Below, in pieces: positions 1 through 7,693 of a stretch of 28,380 nucleotides of DNA. Positions within the stretch are counted from its first letter, which is position 1. Each line of letters opens with the position of its first letter. The DNA lies in NCBI GenBank assembly GCA_002327985.1, contig DCVM01000096.1, positions 1 through 28,380 of the forward strand, read 5' to 3'. Made by a program: the position numbers and the translations under genes. Origin of the DNA: Syntrophaceae bacterium UBA2188 (lineage in GTDB: Bacteria; Desulfobacterota; BSN033; UBA1163). The notes under the pieces are model-generated. The model was not told where the DNA came from. It was given only the letters and a program-made list of their open reading frames with translations, and did not search any database.

Positions 1-49
1 GCTGATCGCCTTTGGGCTCAAATTCGGAGACGAGCTTAAATGAGTTCAT
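1..49 (-). CDS. uvrB: UvrABC system protein B, N-terminal fragment (runs off the window)
   Basis: Only the first 16 codons are present; the gene continues beyond base 1. Reading leftwards from the ATG at 49, the translation is MNSFKLVSEFEPKGDQ. This is the highly conserved start of UvrB (FKLVS-[DE]-[FY]-x-P-x-GDQP), the DNA-damage recognition helicase of nucleotide excision repair that loads on damage with UvrA and then recruits UvrC. The motif lies just before the Walker A region of the family. No clear Shine-Dalgarno sequence precedes the ATG, but the start fits the family exactly. It marks the return to housekeeping chromosome on the left of the accessory block. The identity rests on this short but distinctive motif alone. 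Confidence 0.85.
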   Translation of the reverse strand, partial: MNSFKLVSEFEPKGDQ

Positions 50-91
50 GTAATTATTTTAAACTAAAAAAGGTGGGAGAGGAAAGGGGGA

Positions 92-313
92 TTATTTCAA
101 AATCGTCAGTCCCAAAAACCTATACTTTTCATCAAAATCAAAAATAACTGGAAAATGCTTCAAATTTTCCTTTTTTATTTCCCATGGAAACCCACCGTAT
201 CTCTTTGTCCCACTTTTCCTGTCTTTATCACGTAGCCTTATATGAATAAGATGGTCGTCAATGTCACATTCGACGTTATCTTCTTTTACGTTAATAATTC
301 TCTCCGCAGCCAT
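92..313 (-). CDS. Small hypothetical protein, possibly DUF2283-like
   Basis: This is a 73-residue AT-rich gene. The frame is open up to an ATG at 364, but the ATG at 313 has a good ribosome-binding site (AAAGGA, six bases upstream) and I prefer it. The protein has an early strand-like segment (DDHLIHIRLRD) and ends with FDFDEKYRFLGLTILK. That ending recalls the 'D-DEDG-LVGIEIL' finish of small DUF2283 proteins, but the match is weak and the middle does not fit well. No signal peptide or membrane segment is visible. It sits just upstream of uvrB on the same strand, with uvrB starting 43 bases downstream. Function is unknown. Confidence 0.55.
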   Translation of the reverse strand: MAAERIINVKEDNVECDIDDHLIHIRLRDKDRKSGTKRYGGFPWEIKKENLKHFPVIFDFDEKYRFLGLTILK

Positions 314-439
314 ATTAATTCCTTTATCTAAGAGGCTCGATTTATAGGAATTATGGACGTCCACATTTACTACGGCGCCATAAAAATTAATTGTATCATT
401 AACGATCTCTGCATCCTTTTTGTTTTCAAAAGTCCTTTT

Positions 440-781
440 CTAATTAGGGTTCACTTTCACTCCTAATTTTTTGAGCCCCTTTTTAGGTAACAGAATATAA
501 AAGTCATCGGTTCCATTAATTTTTCCACATATTTTACAGGCTTCCTTCTTGTCCCTCGTTCTTTTGTACCCGTCCCAATGACTGCACTGCAAACCTAAAA
601 ATTCCCAGGCCAATCCGAGCTGTTGATAGATGTTGAAAAATACCTGCGCCTCTCTTTTGCTGATTTTCTCATTGTTAAGAAAGTTCTTGCTTACGAAATC
701 CATGCTTTTAAAAAGAGCGTTCAGTTGTCCCTTGAGTTCTTTCTCAACCTTTCCCCTATCCATTTGTTTCCCTGTCTCCAT
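440..781 (-). CDS. Hypothetical protein with a C-terminal CxH...CxxC zinc-like motif
   Basis: This is a 113-residue AT-rich gene that I do not recognise. The first two thirds are predicted helical and lysine/glutamate rich. Near residues 65-85 there is CSH, then 15 residues, then CKIC, a Cys/His spacing that could bind one zinc ion. The tail is basic (KKGLKKLGVKVNPN). The ATG at 781 has no ribosome-binding site. The ATG at 763 is preceded by AGGG at suitable spacing and may be the true start (107 residues). The gene lies between the toxin-antitoxin pair and the small gene next to uvrB, all on one strand. No membrane or secretion signal is visible. Confidence 0.55.
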   Translation of the reverse strand: METGKQMDRGKVEKELKGQLNALFKSMDFVSKNFLNNEKISKREAQVFFNIYQQLGLAWEFLGLQCSHWDGYKRTRDKKEACKICGKINGTDDFYILLPKKGLKKLGVKVNPN

Positions 782-815
782 AAAATTATTAATGTGACGT
801 TAGTCCCTGCCTCAT

Positions 816-1178
816 TTAACATTTCCGGACTCTGATTCGACCGGGTTCTACAACTGCCAACTTGCCAGGCATCTGAGCTACAAGTTCCTTTTGTCGCAGG
901 AAGCTTTCAAACAAGTTGATGATATACGAGGCAGTTGCTGTTCTTGGAACCTTGAGGACTACTATTCCTGCATAATTTCCAGGTGGATAGTTCCGAACAT
1001 TTGAGAAATCGAAATCCCCGGTTACCAGGCATAAACCTTTGTCCTGAGCTAAATCTGCGATCTGGCGATCTTTGCTCCCCCGAAAACCAATCACTCGCAA
1101 GTCAACACCTTCATGCCCGTACCGATGGAGCAAATCCTTGATCGAGCAAGGCAAGTCCTCATCTATCAGAAAGCGCAT
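816..1178 (-). CDS. DUF5615 PIN-like protein, probable toxin of a type II TA pair
   Basis: This 120-residue protein is of the DUF5615 'PIN-like' family (VapC/Mut7-C-like fold), predicted metal-dependent RNases. It opens with MRFLIDEDLP, where D6, E7 and D8 give the first acidic cluster. The second typical motif, LVTGDFDFSN, supplies D55 and D57, and D37 lies in SKDRQI between them. The start at 1178 is chosen because it gives the canonical family N-terminus. A longer frame to 1226 only overlaps the neighbour more. The gene overlaps the upstream DUF433 gene by 20 bases, so translation is probably coupled. DUF433-DUF5615 pairs are recurrent and treated as antitoxin-toxin modules. Toxicity here is inferred from family and context. 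Confidence 0.85.
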   Translation of the reverse strand: MRFLIDEDLPCSIKDLLHRYGHEGVDLRVIGFRGSKDRQIADLAQDKGLCLVTGDFDFSNVRNYPPGNYAGIVVLKVPRTATASYIINLFESFLRQKELVAQMPGKLAVVEPGRIRVRKC

Positions 1179-1413
1179 GGTCGTCTCCACCCGGTACTGG
1201 TAAAGGGTGAAATTCCTCGGTTTCAATCAGTTCAGCAGCATAATTGAGAGCAGCCTCAATGTCCTCTTCAGTTACTTCATATTCTCGCATGATTTCCTCT
1301 TTGGTCATGCCACCTGCAAGCCCACCGACAATACGAGTAATGGGAACACGAGTCCCTCGGATTACTGGTTTTCCATGTTGAATTTCTGGGTCTATTACAA
1401 TTCGTTCATTCAT
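1159..1413 (-). CDS. DUF433 antitoxin-like DNA-binding protein
   Basis: This 84-residue protein has the full DUF433 (VapB45-type) signature: IVIDPEIQHGKPVIRGTRVP at residues 5-24, then a winged-helix-like stretch with MTKEEIMREY and TEEDIEAAL. In known pairs such proteins neutralise the partner PIN-like toxin and bind the operon promoter. The start is an ATG with GGAAGG eight bases upstream. A TGATATAAT extended -10 element lies 35 bases upstream. It is the first gene of a two-gene operon with the DUF5615 gene, whose start lies inside this gene's last 20 bases. The C-terminal tail after about residue 66 is acidic and proline/glycine rich, and probably contacts the toxin. Confidence 0.87.
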   Translation of the reverse strand: MNERIVIDPEIQHGKPVIRGTRVPITRIVGGLAGGMTKEEIMREYEVTEEDIEAALNYAAELIETEEFHPLPVPGGDDHALSDR

Positions 1414-1447
1414 CTTTTCAACCTTCCTTTCCTTTCATTTTAAATCA

Positions 1448-1456
1448 ATTATATCA
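1448..1456 (-). promoter_or_regulatory. Extended -10 promoter of the DUF433/DUF5615 pair
   Basis: On the minus strand the sequence reads TGATATAAT, a perfect TGn plus TATAAT extended -10. No good -35 hexamer lies 16-18 bases upstream, which fits an extended -10 promoter. The predicted transcript start near 1441 leaves a leader of about 28 bases before the DUF433 ATG at 1413. The 1457-1620 stretch behind it holds no gene or repeat that I can support. Confidence 0.6.
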
Positions 1457-1620
1457 CGTTTTCGGAAAAGAGTTTACTTAACGTGTGCGGCACAGACGAA
1501 ACCCAAATGGTTTTAGGGGACTGCGTTTCTGCCTTTGTTAACTGCTGGGTTGGAGAAAATGTTCTTTTCGATCACTTGTTCAATTTGTCCCGTGTCAAGG
1601 GCCACCCCCTTGGTTATCTC

Positions 1621-4600
1621 CTAATCCTCAAAGAGATCTTCCGACGCCTGGCGGTCGGCATCGCGCTCATAGGAGGCGGCCAATTCTCTAAGGGTACTGG
1701 CTAGGCGATGGTAGCCGAGGGTCTCCACCTCTTCGGCTTGTGTCCGATACTTTTTAGCCAACTCTCGCTCCTCTCGGCCCTCTGGATCTACCCAATGAAC
1801 ACCACGTGAGTTGAACAATGCGGTTCGAAAACCACCCCGCATATTATCTGTGTCTTTTGCATTTAGCGCCATTGCTGCCGAATGATGTAACCAAAGACCG
1901 TCAGGATCAGGCGGTATGTGGATGAGTACATGACCAACCATTGAGAGCGCAACCTCTAAGTGGCCGGACTCCTCACAGACTGCTTTGACATTTTCCAACC
2001 AAACAGTGAGTGCATCGCCATTAAACGCCCCAGCTTTCTGACTACCGGGAGGTGTTCTCCACTCGCTAAGCAGACGGTATGCATTTTTTGCGACGTTCTT
2101 CTGTTGCTCCGTGGGTTCTATGGCAGGGTGCTCCTCCTTTTTGGGCCGAAACACAGTACGAATGACCTCACAAAAGAAAACAGGATCATCGGCCAACCGC
2201 CGCTCTAGCAACTTAGGAGACGCCTCATGGTGCGGATTGAGAAGGGGTAGAAATGCCCATTCAACTTGGGAAAGGTCTTCGGGGTTTGTATCTGGGTCAT
2301 CTTGCAGCGCCTTAATGACCTCGACGACGGCATGCACATCCATCTCATGAGCGCTTTCTGGAGAATGAAGTAACGCTTGAAGCACACGGACGGCTTGCTG
2401 ATTATCCAGGGGGCGCTTATCGTATCGTAATCGTTCAAGGCATCTTATCGCTGAATGAGGTCGGCCATGCTGGACCAAACGATCGACAGCCAATTCAAGA
2501 CCTTCCTCGCCTTCATAGGGGTTCGCGTTGGTCTTTGACCAATATGGCGACTCGTCCTTCTCCAAAAGCTGAGCAACTCGTTTCCAGGTATCAAAAGCAA
2601 ACGGCAGATAAGCCAGAAACTGCCCCTTTTGCGATGGTGTCCAGTAAGACGTGTCGATGTCGTCAACCCACTGCCACCCCCGCACGCGAAACATTCCCCA
2701 GACAAACCCACCCACGAACTGCGCAAGAGACTTGGTTTCCGACTCCAGTAACTCCGGAAGAATCTTTTCCTCAACGCCATTTGCTGCAATCGCACCAAAG
2801 GCAACACCTACTCGCCAGGGTGACTCGACTGCCTTGGCAAATTCCAGTACCGTTTCTACACCTCCAGCCGCGAAAACTTCGTTGACGGCTTTTTGCCGTC
2901 GATCTTCGAGTTTTTTGCGCTGCTCCCCATAGTTACCCTTTTCCTCATATAACTCGAACTCTCGCTCACTGAAGAGCCGCTGGTGACGATAAATCGGCGC
3001 GTCTGGTGATAGGCTTTCAGCGACTACGGCGATCTCATCCACCACCTCTGGCTTCATGGCCCATTGGGCATCCGCGAATTTCCTGTGCTTTGAAACGAGA
3101 TCGACAAGCTCGGTCCACAACCGGAGCCGGTCTGCTTGCGGCATCGAAACGACTATGTCCGAACGCAGGTGAGCGAGAAGTTGATCACGTGCGGGAGGGG
3201 GAAGATCATCCAGGCGGTCAATGAGCTCAGCAAGTTTCGAAAGATCTTGCTTTGCTGCAGTGATCGCTAATTCTGCATAAGCGGGTATTTGTTCCCAATA
3301 CTCTCGGCGCGTTACACCTTTCGACCAATCATCAGCAATCATCTCCCTCCATGCCGGCTTATGCGAACCCATAGACACCTGATGCGATTGGGGTAGAAGA
3401 GTCAGAAGCAGTTTCCAAGCAATCTCCGGGAGCTCATTCAAAAGAGTCGCAACAGCGGCATGCCTCTTTGGTACTGGGGCACAAGTCTGCGGAAGCCAAG
3501 GCAACAGGATTGTCGAAAGAGAATTGGCTGGACGATTGCCCCAGTTCCCGCCGGGGTCCCTCGCGGCAAGTTCACCAAGGATGACAATGACACGGGTTAG
3601 ATACTCAGCACCCCAGGCCAGGGTTTCCAGAGCCCAGAGTAGGCCAGACATGTAATTTCTGCCTATGATTCCAGTTCCCTCTTGCGCAAAAACCGTGTCA
3701 AAAGGGCAAGGATCTCTATTTAGGGAGTTCTCCACGGCGTCAAGGAACTCTACTGGAGCAGCCTCAGCCAACAATGGCAAGAGGTCATTCAGACTTGCCC
3801 AAAGCACCCACTCTGCACCAGTCAGGATCTCCCGCACCGCAAGAACGGCGGTCGCCTCAGCCCTGCCAAAGGAGCATGATGCAAGCGCCTCGGGATGACT
3901 GCCAAGGAGGGCAAGGCTCTCCGCCAAACCCTTTCGCAGCAAGCGCGAATGAGTCAAAACTTTACCATGAATACTAGCCGCGTATCGCTCCTCAGGAGAT
4001 AAGTCGAACTGTGGATCCCGCTCCCGCAGGACACTGACGGCGACTTCTTTCAGCCTATCCAGATGTTCGTCAAACAGTCTCGGTCCAAGCGCGTACCAAC
4101 CCTCGTAGCGCGCAACGACCTTCCAGACACCATCCCGTTGAATCAGGGGAGTGCCCGGACGAAGCGCGACTTCACGCAATTTTCCGATCCACTCCCCGTA
4201 AGCTTTTTTTGACAGTTTCTCCGCGACTGCTTTGTCAGTTTGAGAGTCTTCTCTCCATTCGCCCAAAAGCTCTGCAATCGCTAATTCCCCCGCGGCGGTT
4301 CCTTGAGCCCACTCCGGCATCAGTGAAAGGTTCTGGAGGATTCTTAACAAGGAACTCAAGTTGCCGCCACTCTTCTGAGCAAGAATACGGGCACGTTCCT
4401 CCGTGTAGCCGGCCTTCTCCAGAGACTCCTTGATCTGATAGCTCTTTGGGCTTGGGATGGCGGCCCGGTTCGGGTGCGGTATACCCCCGGGCATCCCTGC
4501 GAAGATGACCGCATGACCCGCTCTTCGGGCTCTTTCGAGAAGTTTTGTTCCTGCTGAGTCAGCATCGTCCAGGTGAAAGTCCGCGACCAGGACATGCGGC

Positions 4601-5433
4601 TCGCGAAGGGTCGTTATCGCGTTCCATGCGTCGACACCGAATATAATCAGACAGCGACCAACGGCATCCACCTTGGCATCTTCGTCCATGACCGCCACAT
4701 ATGATGCAACAAAGTCCGCCACTTGGTCAGGGAAACGCGTGTCCAGTTTTAGCTGAAGCGTTGTTCCGGAAAATACCTCTTTCAGCTTTTCACACGCCTT
4801 GTCACGGCTCGCGAGAAACACATGCGGGCTAAGCGGTGGCGGATCACCAATAGTTCTTAACTCAGCCCAACGTTGTTCCAAACTCTGTATTTGATGTGCG
4901 GGGAGACCTATCTTTTCAGCAAGCCATAGTTCTACTGATGGGAAATAATATAACCAATCAATTAAACCCGATCCATCAATAGCACGAACATCTCTCCATT
5001 CATTTCGTCGGCGCCGGACCCCCAACCATTTGGCCTGTGCCCCAGTCTTCCACGTGTACTGCCAGTCTTTTCTGCCAGATAAGGGAGTGACAAAGATGAA
5101 TGTTGATTCACTTCTAACGTCGATAGGTGTTGCCGCAGTCAAGTTTTTGTAATCCTTTGTCGCCTTGGCCCCAGCTTTTTCTCCTGTGCCAATTTCCCAG
5201 AATGATCTTCCTTCCGGCACGAAAGGATCAAAGCCGAAATCCGTATTTAAAACCCCATCTGGCCCGGGCTGCCCAATACTGTCACCGAGCGGAAAGCGTC
5301 GTTCTTTGGGTTTCGGGGATGACGCTGCGACCAGTCGCCAGATAAGCCCAACAATCACACCCTGAGCTTTCTCTGCGTTCCCACGAACCCATTCATCGAG
5401 CTGATTCTCGCTGATTATCCTGCTGTGGATCAT
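1621..5433 (-). CDS. Large putative defence protein: N-terminal PD-(D/E)xK-like nuclease, degenerate STAND-like core, helical C-terminus
   Basis: This is a 1270-residue single-gene protein. The frame extends to a GTG at 5442, but the ATG at 5433 has AAGG at eight bases and is preferred. Residues about 1-180 look like a restriction-endonuclease fold: GPDG (D59), then FVPEGRSFWEIGTGEK (E80, K86) and a KATKDY helix, as in Mrr/Cap4-like effectors. Residues about 200-380 follow STAND/AAA order: a strand where the P-loop should be, a Walker-B-like HVLVADF, a GHAVIFAGMP strand and a sensor-like SGGNLSSLLRIL. There is no GxxxxGK[ST], so ATP binding is doubtful. The remaining roughly 850 residues are Trp/Leu-rich helices resembling repeat-type sensors. 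It resembles Avs-type anti-phage proteins in plan, which is inference. It is GC-richer than its small neighbours. Confidence 0.7.
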   Translation of the reverse strand: MIHSRIISENQLDEWVRGNAEKAQGVIVGLIWRLVAASSPKPKERRFPLGDSIGQPGPDGVLNTDFGFDPFVPEGRSFWEIGTGEKAGAKATKDYKNLTAATPIDVRSESTFIFVTPLSGRKDWQYTWKTGAQAKWLGVRRRRNEWRDVRAIDGSGLIDWLYYFPSVELWLAEKIGLPAHQIQSLEQRWAELRTIGDPPPLSPHVFLASRDKACEKLKEVFSGTTLQLKLDTRFPDQVADFVASYVAVMDEDAKVDAVGRCLIIFGVDAWNAITTLREPHVLVADFHLDDADSAGTKLLERARRAGHAVIFAGMPGGIPHPNRAAIPSPKSYQIKESLEKAGYTEERARILAQKSGGNLSSLLRILQNLSLMPEWAQGTAAGELAIAELLGEWREDSQTDKAVAEKLSKKAYGEWIGKLREVALRPGTPLIQRDGVWKVVARYEGWYALGPRLFDEHLDRLKEVAVSVLRERDPQFDLSPEERYAASIHGKVLTHSRLLRKGLAESLALLGSHPEALASCSFGRAEATAVLAVREILTGAEWVLWASLNDLLPLLAEAAPVEFLDAVENSLNRDPCPFDTVFAQEGTGIIGRNYMSGLLWALETLAWGAEYLTRVIVILGELAARDPGGNWGNRPANSLSTILLPWLPQTCAPVPKRHAAVATLLNELPEIAWKLLLTLLPQSHQVSMGSHKPAWREMIADDWSKGVTRREYWEQIPAYAELAITAAKQDLSKLAELIDRLDDLPPPARDQLLAHLRSDIVVSMPQADRLRLWTELVDLVSKHRKFADAQWAMKPEVVDEIAVVAESLSPDAPIYRHQRLFSEREFELYEEKGNYGEQRKKLEDRRQKAVNEVFAAGGVETVLEFAKAVESPWRVGVAFGAIAANGVEEKILPELLESETKSLAQFVGGFVWGMFRVRGWQWVDDIDTSYWTPSQKGQFLAYLPFAFDTWKRVAQLLEKDESPYWSKTNANPYEGEEGLELAVDRLVQHGRPHSAIRCLERLRYDKRPLDNQQAVRVLQALLHSPESAHEMDVHAVVEVIKALQDDPDTNPEDLSQVEWAFLPLLNPHHEASPKLLERRLADDPVFFCEVIRTVFRPKKEEHPAIEPTEQQKNVAKNAYRLLSEWRTPPGSQKAGAFNGDALTVWLENVKAVCEESGHLEVALSMVGHVLIHIPPDPDGLWLHHSAAMALNAKDTDNMRGGFRTALFNSRGVHWVDPEGREERELAKKYRTQAEEVETLGYHRLASTLRELAASYERDADRQASEDLFED

Positions 5434-5471
5434 TGCGAGCACCTTCCCTTTCTATTCACCTCATCCTCATC

Positions 5472-5477
5472 ATTGTA
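5472..5477 (-). promoter_or_regulatory. Possible -10 element upstream of the large nuclease gene
   Basis: On the minus strand TACAAT (5 of 6 bases of TATAAT) lies about 38 bases before the chosen ATG at 5433. No convincing -35 sits at 16-18 bases. The call is tentative. Confidence 0.3.
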
Positions 5478-5492
5478 TTTTTGACCCAACAA

Positions 5493-5574
5493 TTGCACAT
5501 AACGTTCCCGGTTAAAAAAAGTGCAAAGCATTTTTGATAATGATCTTTTAGCCAGTGTTAGATGCAGTTGCATC
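5493..5574. promoter_or_regulatory. Operator-like inverted repeats upstream of the large nuclease gene
   Basis: Two dyads are visible. One is TTGCAC (5493-5498) facing GTGCAA (5521-5526). The other is GATGCA-GT-TGCATC (5561-5574). On the minus strand the second lies between a TTGAAA (-35-like) and a TAACAC (poor -10-like) spaced 16 bases. All half-sites share a TGCA core. This could be a repressor site for the 195-base gap between the HEPN-like gene and the nuclease gene. No regulator gene is identifiable beside it. Confidence 0.35.
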
Positions 5575-5628
5575 ACTTTCAATAAATTGAACTCTAAAGC
5601 AGTTTTCTATTATTCCCAAAAGGAGGAA

Positions 5629-6324
5629 CTAAACTTTTGCACTGATTTCGGTTACCAAATAATTAGGAAATCGCGAGATTTCTGGGTGCCCCATATTTAA
5701 TAAAGCTCCATCGCTCAAAAGATACTTCCCTGTGTTATGATCCAGTCGTATCCTAAAGAATATATCGATCCGCTCCCTGTGACTAATGAGATCTCTTATG
5801 CTCTTTTTTTCATTAGACTTTGGATCGATGATCACCCCATTTAATCTATCTGACTTCTTTATAAAACTCAGCAGTTTATCGATTTTATGATGTTTTGGTT
5901 TTGATTTTAAAATATTTAAAAGTCTATCGATATTGTTAGGGCTCTTGTTATAAATGGACCCAATTGCCTTGGAAAAACAATCAAGACAAGCCTTACCCTG
6001 TGAAAGCAGGTTTTCAAACTCAAGTGCCTCATAGAAGGGAACGTAAAAATAGCAGTCTTCATCTCCAGTCAAAGAAACCTTATGGAGGGCATTTTCTGTT
6101 ATACACAAGGATAGGAATTTCTTGTATTGACTATCAAGGGATTCAATTTTATTTTGGATGTAATATATAGCTTTCAGTTTAAAACGACAGGCTTCAAAGT
6201 ACTTAAATTTCTTCATTGGAATCAGGGGGCGTATAATATTTCCAACAATATGATCGAGGTCATCATAATGAGGTTCAAGGTCATCTTTGAATCGGTCTAT
6301 TGTCATGTTATTCTGCGAATGCAT
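5629..6324 (-). CDS. Hypothetical protein with HEPN-like Rx4H motif
   Basis: This is a 231-residue AT-rich gene with no family I can name. It is mostly helical. Residues about 185-200 read IRDLISHRERIDIFF; the R-D-L-I-S-H core is the Rx4-6H pattern that forms the RNase site in HEPN domains. A pair CLDC lies near residue 115. A stop codon directly precedes the ATG at 6324, so this is the longest possible start; no strong ribosome-binding site is present. The gene lies upstream of the large nuclease gene on the same strand, 195 bases away, and has its own promoter at 6453-6480. A role in defence or abortive infection is suggested by motif and neighbour only. It could equally be an unrelated helical protein. 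Confidence 0.6.
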   Translation of the reverse strand: MHSQNNMTIDRFKDDLEPHYDDLDHIVGNIIRPLIPMKKFKYFEACRFKLKAIYYIQNKIESLDSQYKKFLSLCITENALHKVSLTGDEDCYFYVPFYEALEFENLLSQGKACLDCFSKAIGSIYNKSPNNIDRLLNILKSKPKHHKIDKLLSFIKKSDRLNGVIIDPKSNEKKSIRDLISHRERIDIFFRIRLDHNTGKYLLSDGALLNMGHPEISRFPNYLVTEISAKV

Positions 6325-6452
6325 CTAACTCGCTCACATCTCTATCTGGCGCAGCTAGTCTAACTCTGGCAGAATCACCAGAAACCTTCCATCTAATACA
6401 TCATTTTTCGAATTTTTAGGGAGATGAATCTAAGATGTTTATTTTTAAGTAC

Positions 6453-6480
6453 AAAATATCATAACAGTTAAATATGTCAA
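6453..6480 (-). promoter_or_regulatory. Sigma-70-type promoter of the HEPN-like gene
   Basis: On the minus strand a perfect TTGACA (6475-6480) is followed, after 16 bases, by TATTTT (6453-6458). The transcript would start near 6446 and carry a leader of about 120 bases before the ATG at 6324. The rest of the 303-base gap (6325-6627) holds no gene. Its right half is made of short near-repeated words. Confidence 0.5.
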
Positions 6481-6529
6481 GGGGGCGTTGTTTTGAGTTC
6501 GGAGTGTTAAGTCGCTTAGTGGGTCAGTT

Positions 6530-6592
6530 TGTTAGTCTAATAGTCAAAAGCTACGAGACTATCGGACCATGAGACTACTGGACTACTGTTTC
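6530..6592. repeat. Degenerate short-word repeat (GACTA/TAGTC words)
   Basis: The segment is built from recurring AGTCTAATAGTC, GAGACTAT, GAGACTACTG and GACTACTG words, with one tandem GACTACTG pair. It has no coding potential. It lies just beyond the 3' end of the DUF362 gene and shows no stem followed by a U-run, so it is not an intrinsic terminator. Confidence 0.4.
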
Positions 6593-6627
6593 TTAACTAA
6601 CCTCTGGAGTTCGGTGTTGAATTCGGT

Positions 6628-7581
6628 TTAGGTGGCGCTGACCTTTTTGACCCGAACCTTTGAGAGATTGATCTCGCCAAGACCTAAATCATAAGCATTC
6701 TTAACAAACTTAATTTCCTCTGGCTTAAAAGGCTTTCCGGTCTTGGGGTGCTTGAAGAAGCTGGCTGCATATGCATCTGCGGCCACAATATCTGTAGAAG
6801 TAATGACCTCTCCGATATCTTCTGTCTTTCCAGGCCCCTTCGGACCATTTGTCGTGAGGATCCGGATGGCATCCACCACGACCAGATCCGGTTTTCGCAC
6901 TGTATTGATATCGGCAATGCATTGATGGAGGTCAATCTTATGGAGCTGCTCCATATCCCATACGATCCCAATTAAGTTTTTCATTCCAAGGGTGAGTTCC
7001 GTAGCAAAGTGATGCTTGGGAATGGGAAAATTAATGAAGACATCTGATTCGAGCACATCCCTGAGCACTTCGGCTGTCTTGAGCTTCTTCCCTTTTTGAA
7101 CCTCGACCTGTTTATAGACGTTCCGACCATGGCCGGAGAAAATATCTGCCCCAGCCTTTTGAGCTGCCTCTTTTAATCCTGACCTTGAAAAACAAAATTG
7201 GTAATTATCACAGGTGTGATCCCATACGGCAACTCGTTTTGCCTCAGCGTCATAACACATCTTGATCAATGCAGAAAGAAGATCGGGGTTATTGGTACAA
7301 GCCTGTTCGGGTGTCCTCGCCCAGGCAATGTTCGCTTTGATCACGACCCTCTGTCCCTTCTTGACAAATCGACCCATCCCTCCCAAAGGAGCCATGGCGG
7401 CCTGCAGAAGTTGGGAAGGGCCTCCATTTTTAGCAATGACCAGATCAGACTCTTCAGCGGCATGAGCCAGAGAGTTATAAAATGGAAGTTTGTCAGAAAG
7501 GAGATGAGGTAATGTCACAACTGCAGCCGTCCCCTTGATAAATTGTCTTCGTGTTATTTTTTTATTTGGAAATTTATCCAT
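6628..7581 (-). CDS. Tat-exported DUF362 domain protein
   Basis: This is a 317-residue protein. The N-terminus has a twin-arginine signal: TRRQFIKG at residues 10-17, then a hydrophobic stretch and an Ala-x-Ala-like cleavage region near residue 41. This implies folded export to the periplasm. The body matches DUF362: residues about 75-90 VVIKANIAWA, about 115-130 KRVAVWDHTCDN, and the family core FINFPIPKHH...LTLGMKNLIGIVWD near residues 190-220. Unlike longer DUF362 proteins it has no C-terminal 4Fe-4S ferredoxin cysteines. The start has GGGAGG ten bases upstream. It follows the propeller gene on the same strand, 112 bases away across a palindromic repeat. Both products are exported and probably co-transcribed. 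The biochemical role of the family is unclear. Confidence 0.85.
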   Translation of the reverse strand: MDKFPNKKITRRQFIKGTAAVVTLPHLLSDKLPFYNSLAHAAEESDLVIAKNGGPSQLLQAAMAPLGGMGRFVKKGQRVVIKANIAWARTPEQACTNNPDLLSALIKMCYDAEAKRVAVWDHTCDNYQFCFSRSGLKEAAQKAGADIFSGHGRNVYKQVEVQKGKKLKTAEVLRDVLESDVFINFPIPKHHFATELTLGMKNLIGIVWDMEQLHKIDLHQCIADINTVRKPDLVVVDAIRILTTNGPKGPGKTEDIGEVITSTDIVAADAYAASFFKHPKTGKPFKPEEIKFVKNAYDLGLGEINLSKVRVKKVSAT

Positions 7582-7621
7582 GCAACCGGTTCCTCCCTTT
7601 CTGCCCAGTTATTCTTCATTC

Positions 7622-7690
7622 CAATTCCGCAATCCGCATTCCCTGCCTGCGCGAAGCCGCTTCGGCGAAGGCAGGCGAAATCCGCAATCT
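7622..7690. repeat. REP-like palindromic intergenic element
   Basis: An imperfect inverted repeat at 7642-7675 pairs CCTGCCT with AGGCAGG around the core CGAAGCCGCTTCG. It is GC-rich and flanked by related words ATTCCGCAATCCGCATTCC and ATCCGCAATCT. It resembles dispersed REP/MITE-like elements. It sits between the propeller and DUF362 genes and may stabilise or partly terminate the message. Only one copy is in this window. Confidence 0.6.
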
Positions 7691-7693
7691 CAT

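Noticed and set aside
1..43. Plus-strand 3' end of a gene (LIAFGLKFGDELK, stop)
   Set aside because: The opposite strand gives an unmistakable UvrB N-terminus over the same bases, so the plus reading is a shadow.
1483..1704. 73-codon plus-strand frame downstream of the large nuclease gene
   Set aside because: It runs into the antisense of the nuclease gene, has no ribosome site and no recognisable motif.
2535..2885. Overlapping open frames of 80-120 codons on both strands inside the large nuclease gene
   Set aside because: They are low-quality, Pro/Ser/Arg-rich shadows of the GC-richer coding strand.
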